Shown here one piece after another: positions 1-12,528 of a DNA stretch of 64,000 nt (positions are counted from its first letter, which is position 1; every line of letters begins with the position of its first letter). The stretch covers positions 930,001-994,000 of the forward strand of contig JAQFVV010006425.1 in assembly GCA_028023455.1 (NCBI GenBank). The letters run 5' to 3'. The notes below the pieces were generated by a model. It saw nothing but the letters and a program-made list of their open reading frames with translations, was not told the DNA's origin and ran no database searches. The translations under genes and the position numbers were made by a program. The stretch comes from Epiperipatus broadwayi (Eukaryota > Onychophora > Udeonychophora > Euonychophora > Peripatidae).

Positions 1-689
1 TCCAGATCATTACACAAGAGAATAGTTTTTTTTTTCGGCTTTCGAATAAAATGTTATCATGTCAACATATGGAGTTGGGACTAATGTTATATTTTTTGGT
101 TTATCAGAAGTATTGTTAATTATGTGATGAAATATAGCATAACAATGAGATAGTGCGGATATAGGAATAGCTGGTTTTTATTTCATTTGCAAGCTTAATA
201 CAATAGGATTATTCAATTTCAAAAAATATACGTGAATAATCATCTAAAATAACATGATATCTTATAACAGCTTTATTAATAAAACAATGCATTTATTGGC
301 TGCATCCTTTACCAGTATAAACTTAAATAAATTTATAACGGTATTAATTATTTCAGTTTTACATCAAGTAAAAGGTGGTATTGTGCATATATATGTAAAT
401 CATAGATATGCAGAGTATAAATATTTGTATTCCGCAGTTATTCTTATCTCATATATATATACACACACACGCACGATAAATCTAATAAGTAATTAAAGTA
501 TCTAAAGCAGGGCTTTCTGAATTAAAGTGTAATGATACATTTTGCAGCTACTTAGAATTTTTGCTAAGGACACTTTTAATATTCATACATGATAATCCTT
601 ATACATTAATGATTGTTAAATTGTGGGCACATATGTTATATATAGATTTATCTAATATCAAAAATATTAAAACATTGATCATTTTCATC
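1..689. other. AT-rich noncoding stretch, no gene seen
   Basis: No coding frame with a recognisable domain is present. There is a short CA-rich run near 461-475 and otherwise only A/T-rich sequence. The small open frames here have the hydrophobic, Ile/Tyr/Phe-rich make-up expected from random AT-rich DNA. Confidence 0.5.
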
Positions 690-1215
690 ATTTTTTAAAC
701 ATTATCAATCCAGTACCTGCTGAAGGTTTTTCCATCCCAAGTCTATCTTCTGAAAAGCATATCAGAAAGCTGTCCTATTTCATCGATCCATATCACATGT
801 GGCCTCTTTTTGTGTCTTTTACAGTCACTTTATACCCAATGTAAAACTCCAACTGTCCATTTAGTCATCATATCTTTTGGCAATATGCTCAGTCCTGTTC
901 TGTTTCAGTTCCTTAATGTTCTCAAATGACACCAATGATACTTATTCATTCCCTTTTTTGTTTTCAATCTCTTCTTGTTACTTTTGGCATAATCTCTCAT
1001 ACTCAATAAAAAGTCTAAACTCTCTGAATTGCTGTTTGTTAAGTGCCTAAGTTTCAGATCTGTAAGAACTATTAAATCATATTTATTAAAAAATCTTTCA
1101 TACACATGGATATATATTTTTTTAATATTAAATTATTTCTAATAAAAATACTACATCCAAATTTAATACTATAATCAATTTTATTCATTATGTTTTAATT
1201 TGCATTAATAATCTA
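690..1215 (-). mobile_element. Decayed RTE-like LINE 3' fragment
   Basis: The stretch aligns along its length with the 3' end of the complete RTE copy (about 57950-58500). Shared landmarks are the ACATGTGGCCTCTTTTTG-type block near 796, the 'AAGTTTCAGATCTGTAAGAA' block near 1047 and the 'ATTCATTATGTTTTAATTTG' block near 1183. On the minus strand this is the C-terminal end of ORF2 plus the 3' terminus. It is the most diverged RTE piece in the window and no frame survives for long. The 5' truncation lies near 1215. Confidence 0.75.
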
Positions 1216-1331
1216 ACAAAAACATTTTTAGTTTTTATCTTCTGATTAATGATTATATATTCTTTTTTTTTTTAGAAAAAATATTTAATATTACTTTTAT
1301 CTTCTTTGAAACATTATTTTCAAAACTATCA

Positions 1332-1418
1332 TATTGCGTTGTTACGAGAGGTATCGCAGCCGCCATGCAAGCAAGTGTGGGTTCGCGTCCCGGCCGATGC
1401 TATGACACATGGAAAATA
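1332..1418 (+). mobile_element. tRNA-derived SINE, copy 1
   Basis: A short SINE with a degenerate A box (around GTTACGAGAGG) and a clear B box (GGTTCGCGTCC at about 1380). It ends in the family 3' block GATGCTATGACA and an A-rich tail. The B box matches the Pol III consensus GGTTCGANTCC. The centre is shorter than in the other copies. Three more copies lie at 3043, 7996 and 18958. No clear target-site duplication is visible here. Confidence 0.75.
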
Positions 1419-1561
1419 TATATGACTTAAATATTTTTTTTCTTTTTATTTCCTAATTTTCCAATTTCATTCTCAGAATACTTCTGGAACTGCTAAAAAA
1501 GTTTTGGAAATATAGACTCACTCTGTTCCTACACCTTTTCTGATGCTAAGTTTTTATTATC

Positions 1562-2256
1562 ATTATATAATCTAAGTACAGAATATGAAATATTGATACA
1601 TTGAAGTTTAAATAAACCTCTTTAAACATGAAATAAACATGTCACTGTAATGCAGACTAATAAATAATCAATTAACATTACAAACTGCAATACTTAGATT
1701 ATATAATACTTAGATTATATAATACTTTGTAGTCAAGTTGCAAGCTTTAAGTGTCCATATATATTCAATGGACCATTAGTAAGAATGGATTCCATTCTTT
1801 CTATTAAAAGGTGTGAAGGTTGCCTTGACAGCAGTGAGAAATATTGATTACTATATTTTACTGTGAATGTTTAGGTGGTTACTGGTTGGAACTTAATTAT
1901 ATCATTATTCCAGATTAGCTTTAGGCACTATTTTGCTTATTATTTCTAAATAATACATGGGCAATTTAAAAGTATTGCAGTTTGTAATGTTAATTGATTA
2001 TTTATTAGTCTGCATTACAGTGACATGTTTATTTCATGTTTAAAGAAGTTTATTTAAACTTCAATGTATCAATATTTCATACTCTGTAGTCAAGTTGCAA
2101 GCTTTAAGTGTCCATATATATTCAATGGACCATTAGTAAGAATGGATTCCATTCTTGCTATTAAAAGGTGTGAAGGTTTCCTTGACAGCAGTGATAAATA
2201 TTGATTACTATATTTTACTGTGAATGTTTAGGTGGTTACTGGTTAGAACTTAATTA
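1562..2256. repeat. Composite fold-back repeat (inverted arms plus direct repeat)
   Basis: Arms of about 118 bp at 1577-1694 and 1971-2087 are near-perfect reverse complements. A 172-bp segment at 1729-1900 is repeated in direct orientation at 2085-2256, almost identical. A 16-bp unit (TTAGATTATATAATAC) is tandem at about 1694-1725, and its reverse complement precedes the left arm at 1562-1578. The pattern suggests a long-TIR fold-back element that was partly duplicated. No ORF of note is inside. Confidence 0.8.
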
Positions 2257-2438
2257 AGTATTACTATTATATTTAAAAATATATTTCAAAGTATGACACT
2301 ATCTTAAGTCTATATTTTGAGGTTTCAAAGCTTTAAATACTGTGGAAAAGCTTACTGTATCAATGGTCTTTTCGTACTCCACAAACTGAAACATAATCAC
2401 AGCTGATATTCATTGTTTTTTTTCCTGTAAATTCTCTC

Positions 2439-2840
2439 ACTACTTTTGACTATATTCCTTATAGTCTTTGTCAACTATATAACATTGAATAATTAAAATG
2501 AGACATTTCATAATCCATAATTCAATTTAGTTCTCCCACAATTCTGTTATTTTAATGTTTGATGATTGACAATTCATTAACATTTGACGATTTCTTGAAA
2601 CTAGCTTCTTTTATTTTACGTTTATTGTGGCAACATTCAATTTGTATATTTTTTATGTTTTATAATCAAATTTAAATCCCTATTTATAAGTTTTATTATG
2701 ATCAAATATAACAGATGATGAATGTTTATTTTCAGTTTCCCCTGATTGTTTATGGGAGTTATGAAACGGTGTCTCCATTTTCATTATTCAACCTTATATA
2801 GTTGACAAAGACTGTAAGAAATATAGTCGATAGTACTTTT
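2439..2840. repeat. Fold-back element with about 80-bp imperfect inverted arms
   Basis: The left arm (about 2439-2518) contains TAGTCTTTGTCAACTATATA. The right arm (about 2755-2840) is its diverged reverse complement, with TATATAGTTGACAAAGACTG at 2796. Homology continues inward past the TTGAATAAT block. It resembles a non-autonomous DNA transposon or MITE, but no target duplication was identified. Confidence 0.6.
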
Positions 2841-3042
2841 AATAAAATAAATTAAATTTATATGAATATTTCTGTATTTAATATATGTAAATTTGAATAT
2901 AATATATTTTACATTGGACAATTTTCTATTATATTGATTAAATGAAAATTATACATTTATATATGTTTGGAAATTGCAATATAAAAACTTTCCACTCAGT
3001 TTTTTTATTTTTATTTTTAATCCACTATATAAATATATCTCA

Positions 3043-3146
3043 ACTTATTGGTGGTCGAGAGGTCAGCGTGACTGCCTTGCACTTGCAGGCAGTTGCCCGG
3101 GTTGTGGGTTCGCGTCCTGGCCGATGCTATGACATTTAAAAAAAAA
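3043..3146 (+). mobile_element. tRNA-derived SINE, copy 2 (best-preserved head)
   Basis: The head carries an A box-like TGGTCGAGAGG (3051) and a B box GGTTCGCGTCC (3107). The family 3' block GATGCTATGAC is followed by a run of nine A's. The stretch between the boxes can form an anticodon-arm-like stem (CTGCC/GGCAG). The body is only about 90 bp, which is very short for a SINE. No LINE-like 3' region is attached, so it probably depends on a LINE through its A-rich tail. Confidence 0.8.
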
Positions 3147-4210
3147 GTTATTATTTATATTTATAAAGTAAATTTTTATGACAGCATTTTTTTACATTAC
3201 TTTATATTCACATTGCAAATTTATATCATTATTGTGACATGTCTATTTACATTACATAACTTGATGGAAAGTACAATTACTTCCATCACAATTATATATT
3301 GTAATGATCAAAATGTATAGCTTACATGCAAATCACCCAAAGGCAATTTGCATGGGATTTCCATGTCTGACATAACAGGGACATAAATCTTTTCTTCTTA
3401 TAATCCACTAAGATCAGCTAGATACACAAGGTTTTACCATACTCCAATTCATTTATTGATTGCAAAATAATGACAAATTCTAAAAATAATAAGATACTAC
3501 AGTTTATTCATGTATATACATTTCTACAACATACACGATAGCAAAACAGGGCATCATCCCTATAGTTTGTTACTTTTCTTTCACCTGGGATTTAACTTAC
3601 ATGTTTATTTTACTGGCTTGTCAATTTTTAAAACAAGTTAATCCAATCAGCCATTTATGGATTCTATTATTAATTTTATGCACAGATAAGATATGGTATA
3701 ATACATTCTTAATTGTTTGTGAATGGATATAAACACTGCATAGATTAATGATCATAACTACTGATTATTATAGTTTTAAGATTTAATAGACCTACAGTTT
3801 GAGGATATACTATTAAGTTCATTTACCCTGATAAATCATTTCATAAACTATTTAAAAAACTGTACTCCCATTTCAGACTATAATGCAGGTAAGTAACTAT
3901 GCACTATCCAAGTAAATGTAAGAGACAGAAACACAGCATTTACATTCCATTCTTTACAAATAAACAAATACATATAATCTAAAAATATGCCATATGATAG
4001 GAATATGTTTCTATCACATACTACCCACAGAGGTTCTAAGCATGAGAGGGATGGGCAATCGCAAATGATATCATCCAAGACGTATTCGAACAAAGCAAAT
4101 AAAATACAGTAGGAATTTCTATCTACTTCATACTACCTTTCTAAGTAAAATAATGAATGCAAATGTTTGGTAATTGAAACCAGTATCACTAACATTTATG
4201 AATAAATAAA
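3147..4210. other. Noncoding stretch, nothing recognised
   Basis: A/T-rich sequence with no domain-bearing frame and no repeat that I could match elsewhere in the window. The small minus-strand frame at 3878-4093 has no recognisable motif. Confidence 0.4.
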
Positions 4211-4348
4211 ATGTGTACAAATGAATCTCATCTAGAGACAGAACAGCCTTAAGCAAAGTTATATCATTTCAATTATATCATGTGTACAAATGAATCTCAT
4301 CTAGAGACAGAACAGCCTTAAGCAAAGTTATATCATTTCAATTATATC
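4211..4348. repeat. Perfect tandem duplication, 69-bp unit
   Basis: Two adjacent copies of a 69-bp unit starting ATGTGTACAAATGAATCTCA (4211 and 4280) appear identical by eye. This implies a recent duplication or an assembly artefact. Confidence 0.85.
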
Positions 4349-4899
4349 ATTATAGTCGATTATTCTTCCCCAAATTTGGAGGATAGTTTGCTACAATGCT
4401 ACAAACTGTAAACTACGAATAGATAATAAAAAGACAATCGTAATTTATTTAGTCTATGCAGTCAGTTTTGTATTCTATTCTGGTTCTATCAAACTACCAT
4501 TAAATTATTATTTCAACATTTCTTTTATATTTACAGGTAGTGCAAATGACTGGTTTTAAAATATTATTTTTTTATAAGCAATGCCAGGGATTGTAAACAA
4601 AATCTAATTGCTTTATAAAAATTTACACTTCTCTTAGATTTATACTGACTGAATTGTGGTGTAATTGTAATCAAATAAAACAAAATAGCAATCCTCTGTC
4701 ACACTCATTTATAAACAGATATAGTCTCACATAAAATCCATAATAACAATAATTTATAAAGTACTTTAATATAATGGATATACATATTTAACACTTACCC
4801 ATCCCCTTTCATCATTAAATTGTATCAGTACACCCCTTTATTCAACCATAGCTATGGCACCAGCTGATTTTAATCACAGGGGATTATACACATAAATAG

Positions 4900-5180
4900 A
4901 AAATTGTGAGTGATTTAGTCGCAAGTTGTGTAAGGAAGGCACAGAAAATATTAGGCATCTGTTAATTGAATGTAAATGCCTGAAAGCAGAAAGGGTACAA
5001 ATAATAAAGTTGTGGAAGAGTAAATATAAATATAAGCTGAGTGATTATACAGAAAGTGAGTTATCGATTTTTATGCTGGGTTTGGAAAAATATAAGGGGA
5101 ATTTATATTTAAAGGCCATGGAGTTGACGAAGATTATGTTGTGGAAATGGGATGGAGCAAGATATGGGAAAATGTAGAGT
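4900..5180 (+). pseudogene. Relic of a LINE ORF2 C-terminus (zinc-knuckle region)
   Basis: The frame ending at 5177 reads as the C-terminal end of a non-LTR ORF2. It shows C-K-E-G-T-E-N-I-R-H-L-L-I-E-C, the spacing of the C-terminal CCHC finger found in many LINE polymerases, followed by a Leu/Trp/Lys-rich stretch to about 5177. The expected first Cys and upstream RT are gone and a stop lies just before the finger. The family is different from the Tx1-like and RTE elements elsewhere in the window. Confidence 0.5.
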
Positions 5181-7981
5181 GGGGAATGGAAAGTAAAAGT
5201 GGCTAACATGTTTCTCTGGGCATAGTTGTTGAGAGCTTCCTGACTCTGTATAAGGAGAAGTCATAGTACATCACATCACATGTTTTTAATTCACTGAGCA
5301 GCATCAGATGATGGTTTACTTGCTGATTTACTTGTTGATTGATGATGTGATTAACCGTAAGGCAGTAGACACTTGAATTTTAAGCATATAATGGGACACA
5401 ACATTCTTGAATTAAGATCTTACAACATTATCTGATGGCTCCCTTTTGTACTTCTCTATGGACTTTTGGCATGCACTCTGCCAGCTGGCAGAATGAATCA
5501 GATGGCAGTTTCTTTATTCCTGCATGATATTTCAACATCAAGCACAATGAAATGTAATGGAATCATAATTAATAATCAATCAGCAGTACAAAGTTCAATT
5601 AAAGCACTTCAGCAATAATACTTGACACAATGGTTTACAACACCTCTTATAATTTCTGGAGTTGGCTTATCAACAAAATTAGATTCATTGTTAGTCAATT
5701 CAATCCATTAATCTATTGGTGAAGATAATACATTAACTCCATTTTGAATTGTGGCTTATTTGTCACAATCATAACATTTACAAAATCTTATTTTTGAAAG
5801 GGATTACCAAACTAAATTACATCAGACACTTATCTTCTTAATTAATCGATCTGCTTATAAGAATTTAATTACTTTTTACAAAATAATGTAATTTCCACTT
5901 TATGATCGTTAATAAAAAACATATTTTGTTTTAGCATACTTTTAAAATAAACTTATAGCATACTTTTAAAATAAACTTATAATTAATAATACCGTCGACA
6001 TTTATCTGTGCATATACTTCTGTACATAATTTTTATTTATTAAAAATTGTTGAAAAAAATCTAATTTAAAATTCCTATTGCCTTTTTAACATTACCCATG
6101 AAGCATATATCAATATTGTTTCCAATATATTTATGTACCTATCTCATAAACCAATAAACACACTTATAGATTGATAATGAATTGTTTGCCGTTTCAAGTT
6201 ATGGAGCAGTACAAGAAATAAAAGCGGTGAAACTTTTATCTTCCTACTATGTGATTCGCTTAATAAGTAATGCCTTTTCCCTAACTGTTTTTCTTTGGGA
6301 GAAGGCTGGGAACGCATTGTGTTATAGTTGGCTAATTAAATCTGTTTACCTTTTTTTTTTTTATCAAAGTATATGCAAAATAGACACATATCTTGTATAT
6401 ATACCATATACATTTTCTAAGCAAAGCAAAATAAGATTATACCATACACTTATGCAGATCCCTAATTTTAATCATTCAATAAATGCATTCATAATACAGC
6501 AAATTTATATGTGTGTTTATACAAGTGAGTTTTTGAGTACATACATTCCACAATTTTTGCATTCTTTAATTCACACTTGCAAAAACAAAATAAAAATGAA
6601 AGCTGTTTTGTGTCTGGTTTTGACATTTTTACAACAACCGGAGTTTGGTAGAATTAAGGTAGCTTATCAGACTTTGCTTTTATTAACACAAGATTAAAAA
6701 AAAAAAGTGTTTGCACTTTTCATAAGAAAAACAACGCAAAAAATCATTAAAATAATATAGGCTTTGCATGCAACTTAACCTTATTAAAATGTAAATGTAA
6801 TCAAAACGTAAATAAATCACATTAGCTTCAAGTGCGTATCTGAAAAAAAATAAAACCAATCTGTTACTTATATATGTATACATTGTTACCAGATGTTTCT
6901 TAATCAAAAATCGCAACTTTATATAATAATAGATGAAGTATTTGAATAATTTATTTCTTTTTGTCAATCAAAGGCTTTATTATAGCTGTAAGAACTTATA
7001 AGCAGCTTTTCTTTTATAAATATATATTGTAGACATCGGATTATTGTTTTTGTTTTTTTTACCCATACACACATTATGGAGTAAAAACTTTTTAAAACAT
7101 AAACAAATAAAATGCAATTTAAAAAAAAAAACAACAACATTCAATGACGGGGGAAGGGATGATGACTTATAGTAAAATATAAATTAGCGTTATAAGCTCT
7201 CAATTGTTGTAATAATACGATTTATGCTCACTGTATCAAGTGTAATATAACTTTGGTCATATTAATAATGGGATAGAATGAATATGAAACGTTAAATTTA
7301 TTCATAAAGTAAACGTTTAACAAACATACAATTAAATATTGTACTAATGTGTATTACAAGTAAATGTTTTGCTGCACTAAAAAATAAAATAACAAAGAAT
7401 GGTTTAACTCGAACCTTTACTCGTTCAAATATTTACCAGAAACATCATTACCAAAACAGGCAATCAACAATCTATCTCATTTGTGCTCTATTGTACCTTA
7501 ATCATCTATTTTAATTAGCATTTCTCACCAGATTTAAAAATAAATTTCTAGACTCTCTTTCCATTTAGAGTCACTCTTTAATGTTGGAGAACACTTAATT
7601 AGAAATAAATAACGTTATTGTGTTACTGGCACTATTATGGTTACGTTTTTATCATATTTTGCCCATGTAACACACATTTATTTTACTGTAAATATATAAT
7701 TAATATTGTACATAGTTCATTATTAATATATAAAAAAAGTAAATGTTTTGATCCTGATTGTCTTTCAACATTTGATGCTTTTGGATAATTTTCAATATTT
7801 AATATAAGATGTTGTCTTTTTATCAGTTTGAGTGATATATTCTCATTTTTAAAAATGTTTATTCATAAAAATTCATCAAATCAAAGACTCGAACAAGCCC
7901 AAAGCAAATGTATATTTTACAAATGTTCTAAAAGTTAAAAAGCCTTAATTATAATTTTGAATAGTTATAAACAATTGCAGA
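5181..7981. other. Long AT-rich noncoding stretch
   Basis: No supported gene. A perfect 24-bp tandem duplication (AGCATACTTTTAAAATAAAC...) lies at 5933-5980. The 171-codon open frame at 6182-6697 lacks any motif and looks random. A short G-rich run (GACGGGGGAAGGGATG) occurs near 7146. Nothing else stands out. Confidence 0.45.
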
Positions 7982-7995
7982 AAGGGCTGAAGTTT

Positions 7996-8104
7996 TTTTT
8001 TTCATATGTCATAGCATCTGCCAGGACGCGAACCCACAACCGTCTGCAACCAACTACTTGCTTGCATGGCAGCTGCAATACCTCTCGGCTAACAATGCAA
8101 GACT
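7996..8104 (-). mobile_element. tRNA-derived SINE, copy 3, with target-site duplication
   Basis: A minus-strand copy. The poly-T at 7993 is the A tail, GTCATAGCATC is the family 3' block, and GGACGCGAACC is the reversed B box. It is flanked by a perfect 14-bp direct repeat, AAGGGCTGAAGTTT, at 7982-7995 and 8105-8118. That is the target-site duplication expected from LINE-mediated retrotransposition. It is the strongest proof in the window that this short repeat is a mobile SINE. Confidence 0.88.
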
Positions 8105-8602
8105 AAGGGCTGAAGTTTGTTAAGAAAAATACCTCTTATTACCAAATATTATAACGAAAAATTAATAACAAATAGAGAACAACGATTAAGTCTTAGTTCA
8201 TCCTATACTACTCATTTCAGCATTACAACTACAGACTATTTTACGCAACTGAAAAGTTTTCAAAAAATAAAGCATTGATCAGTAAATAATTTTGTACCAT
8301 TATTTTTGATGCTTTTGAGATAAGAATCACATTAATAATAAAAAATAAAAAAATGTGTAAATATCTCCACAATACAATAACTCTTCTCTCAATTAAAAGA
8401 AATTAAATATTGATAGAAATCAATTCTTCCTTTATGTGAAAATGGCATTGTGGAATAATATTGAGCTATCAATCAAAATAGAGATGGTAATTTAGGTATT
8501 TTATATCTCTAAGTTGCTTGGCAAGAGAGGTTTAGTCACAAAGTGCTTGCAAATAAAGAGAAACTGTAATCTGAGTTTCAGTGTTGATTGATGATTGTGA
8601 TA

Positions 8603-10780
8603 TGATTTATTTCATGATGAGCATATTGTAGGAAGGAAAGAATGATTGGTGTTACTCAAAGCTGATGTTACCTCCACCACCACAACCATCTCCACCACCA
8701 CAATATTTCCTGATCATCAGAGGGTGTAGCATTAAAGAGACTGAAAACATCTACAAATTCAAATCAGTTTGGTTTCTCAAATGGTACCACTAGAGTCCCA
8801 GCTCACTACAACCTTGCTCACCCTGATCAGGTTATGCCAAACATAGCTCAGAAAACATGAGATTCCTGTGAACAAGTACACTAGAAAATGGATGACATGA
8901 AATGAAACTGATAAGATATATTATTTTATATAATCACAATTTATTTAAATAATAGTATTTAGATAACACTCCTTCTAATAGTTCATTGCAGTTCAGGTTC
9001 CATATATCAGTTAGTCTACTTCATTGGTAACTTCTTTTATATTGGTCCCATCATTGATGATTATACAGTGTCCATCACATATGTTCTATAATCCTGTTCT
9101 CCCACCATTCATATAGTAGAGATTTATTTAGATGTCGGTGTGTACATCATGTATATCACTCATCATTTTTACTTCATGTATATCTCCCTTATCATTTCTC
9201 AAGTTTAATTTCTCATTCTGTGAGTTTATATTTTCATATGCACATATTCATAGACATGTCTATTAATTCCCTATTGTAATATACTCTTAGGTAAGTTTGA
9301 TTTATATATGGATTAATTTTTTTTTATCTAATCATTCAGTAGCCAATAATTATACTCAAATATATTCACACATTTAATTCAAGTATATAGATACATATTT
9401 AATTCATGTATATAGATATATATTTAATTCCTGTATGTAGATGCATATTCAATTTATGTATGTAGACACATATTTAATTTCTGTATATAGAATAGTAACT
9501 CTTTCTTGGTTAAACATAATGCATTTACACAAATTGGTGTATGTCTATTTTAAATTAAATTCTTATATTATAATTTCTACATTTCATTTAGCAAATTGAA
9601 TTTTAACAATTTGATATATATTTCTTATACTCTTTATTATAAACTTAATTTTGAATCAATGTTATCAGTTTTATCACTTTAAAAAAAAAAGATTAAATTC
9701 ATTATTGCTTTCACCATTTCTGTCAATGTATTTCAATTTATCTTTTTTTTCTTTTAATTTTAATAACAATAATGGCAATTATATTATTTTATACAAAATT
9801 ATTTTTTACATAACATTGTATCTTTTGTTGAATTAATCACTTTAAATAACTCCATTTCATCTTATCTTTCTGAATGCTTTTCTTAACAGCATTTTCATAA
9901 ATATCTTTAAATATTTCAAATGTTATCCAGAGTTTTCTTACCTTTAAATTTTTCTGTTGGTGATTCACCACGGTTAAATCTTTACATTAAAAAGGGATTT
10001 GTCTTTGAGCTGAATTGTATATATTATTTTCTTTGGTGATCCCTGTTTTTTCCATCTTCATGACTTCTTTATGGTGTGGGAAGGGAGAGTGAGCTACTCT
10101 TTCTAGCCAAACATTTTAGCATTTTCCATGTTAATAATTTTCTTTTTCATATTGCAGTTTTACAGTAACCACAGGTTTCTTCTATTAACTGCTGCACTTC
10201 TTTAATTACTGCTCATGGCGGCTCCAAACTTAGTTTGTCCAATTATTTAAAATCATTGCTGTAGATTGACTAAATACTGAACTGCTATTTACTGTAAAGC
10301 AACTATTACAATCAATCAACTGCAACTCCTGGAATTGCTCAATTACTCTTTTTATATACTCCCGTTTTCTGCAATTTTTTATCAACTTTTTTCTCTCACC
10401 CATGCTGATGAACATGTTTTTCAAAAACATTTTGGGCTTCTTTTGCCTAAGGCAAGAATGTGGATCTCTTTTTTTAATGAACTAATTACAGCATTCCTAT
10501 ATTGTAATTTGTAAACATTCAACTCTGTCAAAAAAAATATTATATTGGTAACAATCAAAACCACAGATTTTTAATGATATAAATTTGTTAATTAAATGTG
10601 ACATTTAATTTCTAATTGTACATTTGATATATTGAGTTTTCTCTTTTTTTTTCTTTTTCAGAGAAATCAAATTTACAACAGTTTATTTTATAATTGTGTC
10701 AGCTTTCTTTTTTTAAAATCAAATCATTTTAAAATGGGAAGGGGTAACTTCAGGATATATGAAACAATGTGTCTGTTTCA
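8603..10780 (-). repeat. LTR, 3' copy (minus-strand element)
   Basis: A direct repeat of 13813-15992. Alignment anchors are the GAATGATTGGTGTTACTCAA block (8640 versus 13850), the CTCACCCTGATCAGGTTATG block (8818 versus 14007) and the TTCAGGATATATGAA block (10749 versus 15961). Near 9361-9490 it holds a degenerate array of about 30-bp units built on CATATTTAATTCATGTATATAGATA-like sequence. Confidence 0.85.
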
Positions 10781-10797
10781 TTATCCTCCCCCCCCCA
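10781..10797 (-). promoter_or_regulatory. Polypurine tract of the LTR element
   Basis: On the minus strand the bases just before the 3' LTR are a run of nine G's followed by AGGATAA. Such a tract primes plus-strand DNA synthesis in LTR retrotransposons. Its place next to the TG of the LTR fixes the orientation of the element. Confidence 0.65.
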
Positions 10798-12528
10798 GAA
10801 AATTTTGGGGTGAAATTGCCTTAAAATATACAATTTCATTCTACAAAGTATAAAGTTCACTACTACTGATAGTGTCTCTGCTTAGTTAGATGATGTTGAT
10901 GAAGTAGATAAGGTGAGATTGGGAAAAATGTAAGGTCAGGATAAGTATATGCTTAAGCATGAACAACCACTACACAATGCACTATGACATCATAAGAAAA
11001 TACCCTTAAAGTTAAGCACTATAACTCCTGTATCTAGAGCAACCATCCAACTATAAATGGTAGCCTGGGAATATTTTTGGCACTGGACCAGCCCTGGTCA
11101 TCACTCTGTGAGTCTTAGAGGTTTATCAATTCCTGGGCACCAGGACTATTTTTTTACTGGACCACTCTTTAACCTCTATTCCTAGTTTTGGATAGTGTTG
11201 AGAATATACTACAGAGCATCATGAACACAATGTATCAAAGCAGCCCCACTCAATTATTCATCCAACATTAACATGAAAAGCACAAATTAATGTATCACTA
11301 CAGTCCCACTAAGAATTTCCATCAGCTACTTCTACAAAGGGTCTTAACAGCCTTATATTTGATCTGTTGTTACTTTTAAAGATGGGATGGCTATTGGTCT
11401 AATATTTGCCTGCCTGCCTCAAGCACCATGATGGACAGAAAATCTCATTATAAAACACATTTGCAATGCAAAATGAGTGCTATAAGGACTATCCCAGCTT
11501 AAGCACAAACATAACTTACTATCTAGAGTATACCTTAAGAGGAAAAAATGGACAAAAGGAATGTTTGGCTATGTGGAATGCCTTGCCCATTTGTTTCATA
11601 AGTCATATAGGCTCCATACCCATGACACAGTTCTGGGCCTGGCAGACAATTCAGTATTCTACAGATAAAAAACCAAGCTCAATTGAAGGACTTATTTGAA
11701 AAGAAGTTTAAACCATAAGTGGGTGCAGTCCAGAGGTAAAACATCAGAGCACCATGAACTCACTGCATCCCTATGCCAATAAAAATATCACTATACACCA
11801 TCAGCCCTGAAGGCAAAGCCATAATGTTTTCTAATATTTACCCTCAATTTCTTCAAAGTATCTTCTTTTCTCAGTTTCAGTTTCATGGTCTTGCTTATTT
11901 TTGTTTCCTTCATCAGAAATATAGCTGCATCCTGTTTTAGGAGACTGAAGATCATTATCAGTTCTCCAATAATAACTCTGCATATTGTGAGGTGATATAT
12001 TCCTGGTCATTCCAATTATTTGGGTTTTATCATGGGATGAAGAACAATATACTTGATATATATTTCATTGCTTAATATTTGATCACTTCTAGATCTTCTC
12101 ACTATTCAGTTCTGGTAGGACTATTTATGCTTCCTGTTGAATTTCTCCTCATCCTCTTCCATGATGCTACTTTTCTTATGATATCATTGTGGTGCATTAC
12201 TGTAGCATCATGGATATATCTTCCTTTTCTACCCAATAGCACTTACTCTCAGACCATCATCTCTCCTATATGGGGCTTTACTAGGCAGCTTGAACCCTCC
12301 TTTTTTACTTGTTGCTGAGGTACCACAATTGTCCTATATCACATGCTCAATGGATCAATGATCCATACCAATCAGCATCCTCTCAATGTATCTGGGAAAA
12401 CTGTGCCAGATCATCTGGATGATTTGGAATTATGTTAGTCAATCTGCTGTCAGGGCCCTTAATTTGGCCAATTGTTTTTGGGAAAAAGAGTATAGGGTTC
12501 AACAGGCAGGAATTTCTCCTGTGACACC
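10798..12528 (-). other. Internal noncoding region of the LTR element
   Basis: In the element's own direction this lies between gag and the 3' LTR, where pol would be expected. I find no D-T/S-G protease, YxDD, RNase H or integrase-like stretch in any frame. The sequence is less AT-rich than the surrounding DNA. It is either a pol segment decayed beyond recognition or filler typical of large non-autonomous derivatives. Confidence 0.5.

Noticed and set aside
3043-3146. Functional tRNA gene
   Set aside because: A and B boxes are present, but the acceptor stem does not pair and the unit recurs with A-rich tails and, in one case, a target duplication. This marks a SINE.
6182-6697. 171-codon open frame
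   Set aside because: Composition is that of random AT-rich DNA. There is no motif, no homologous copy in the window and no clear start context.
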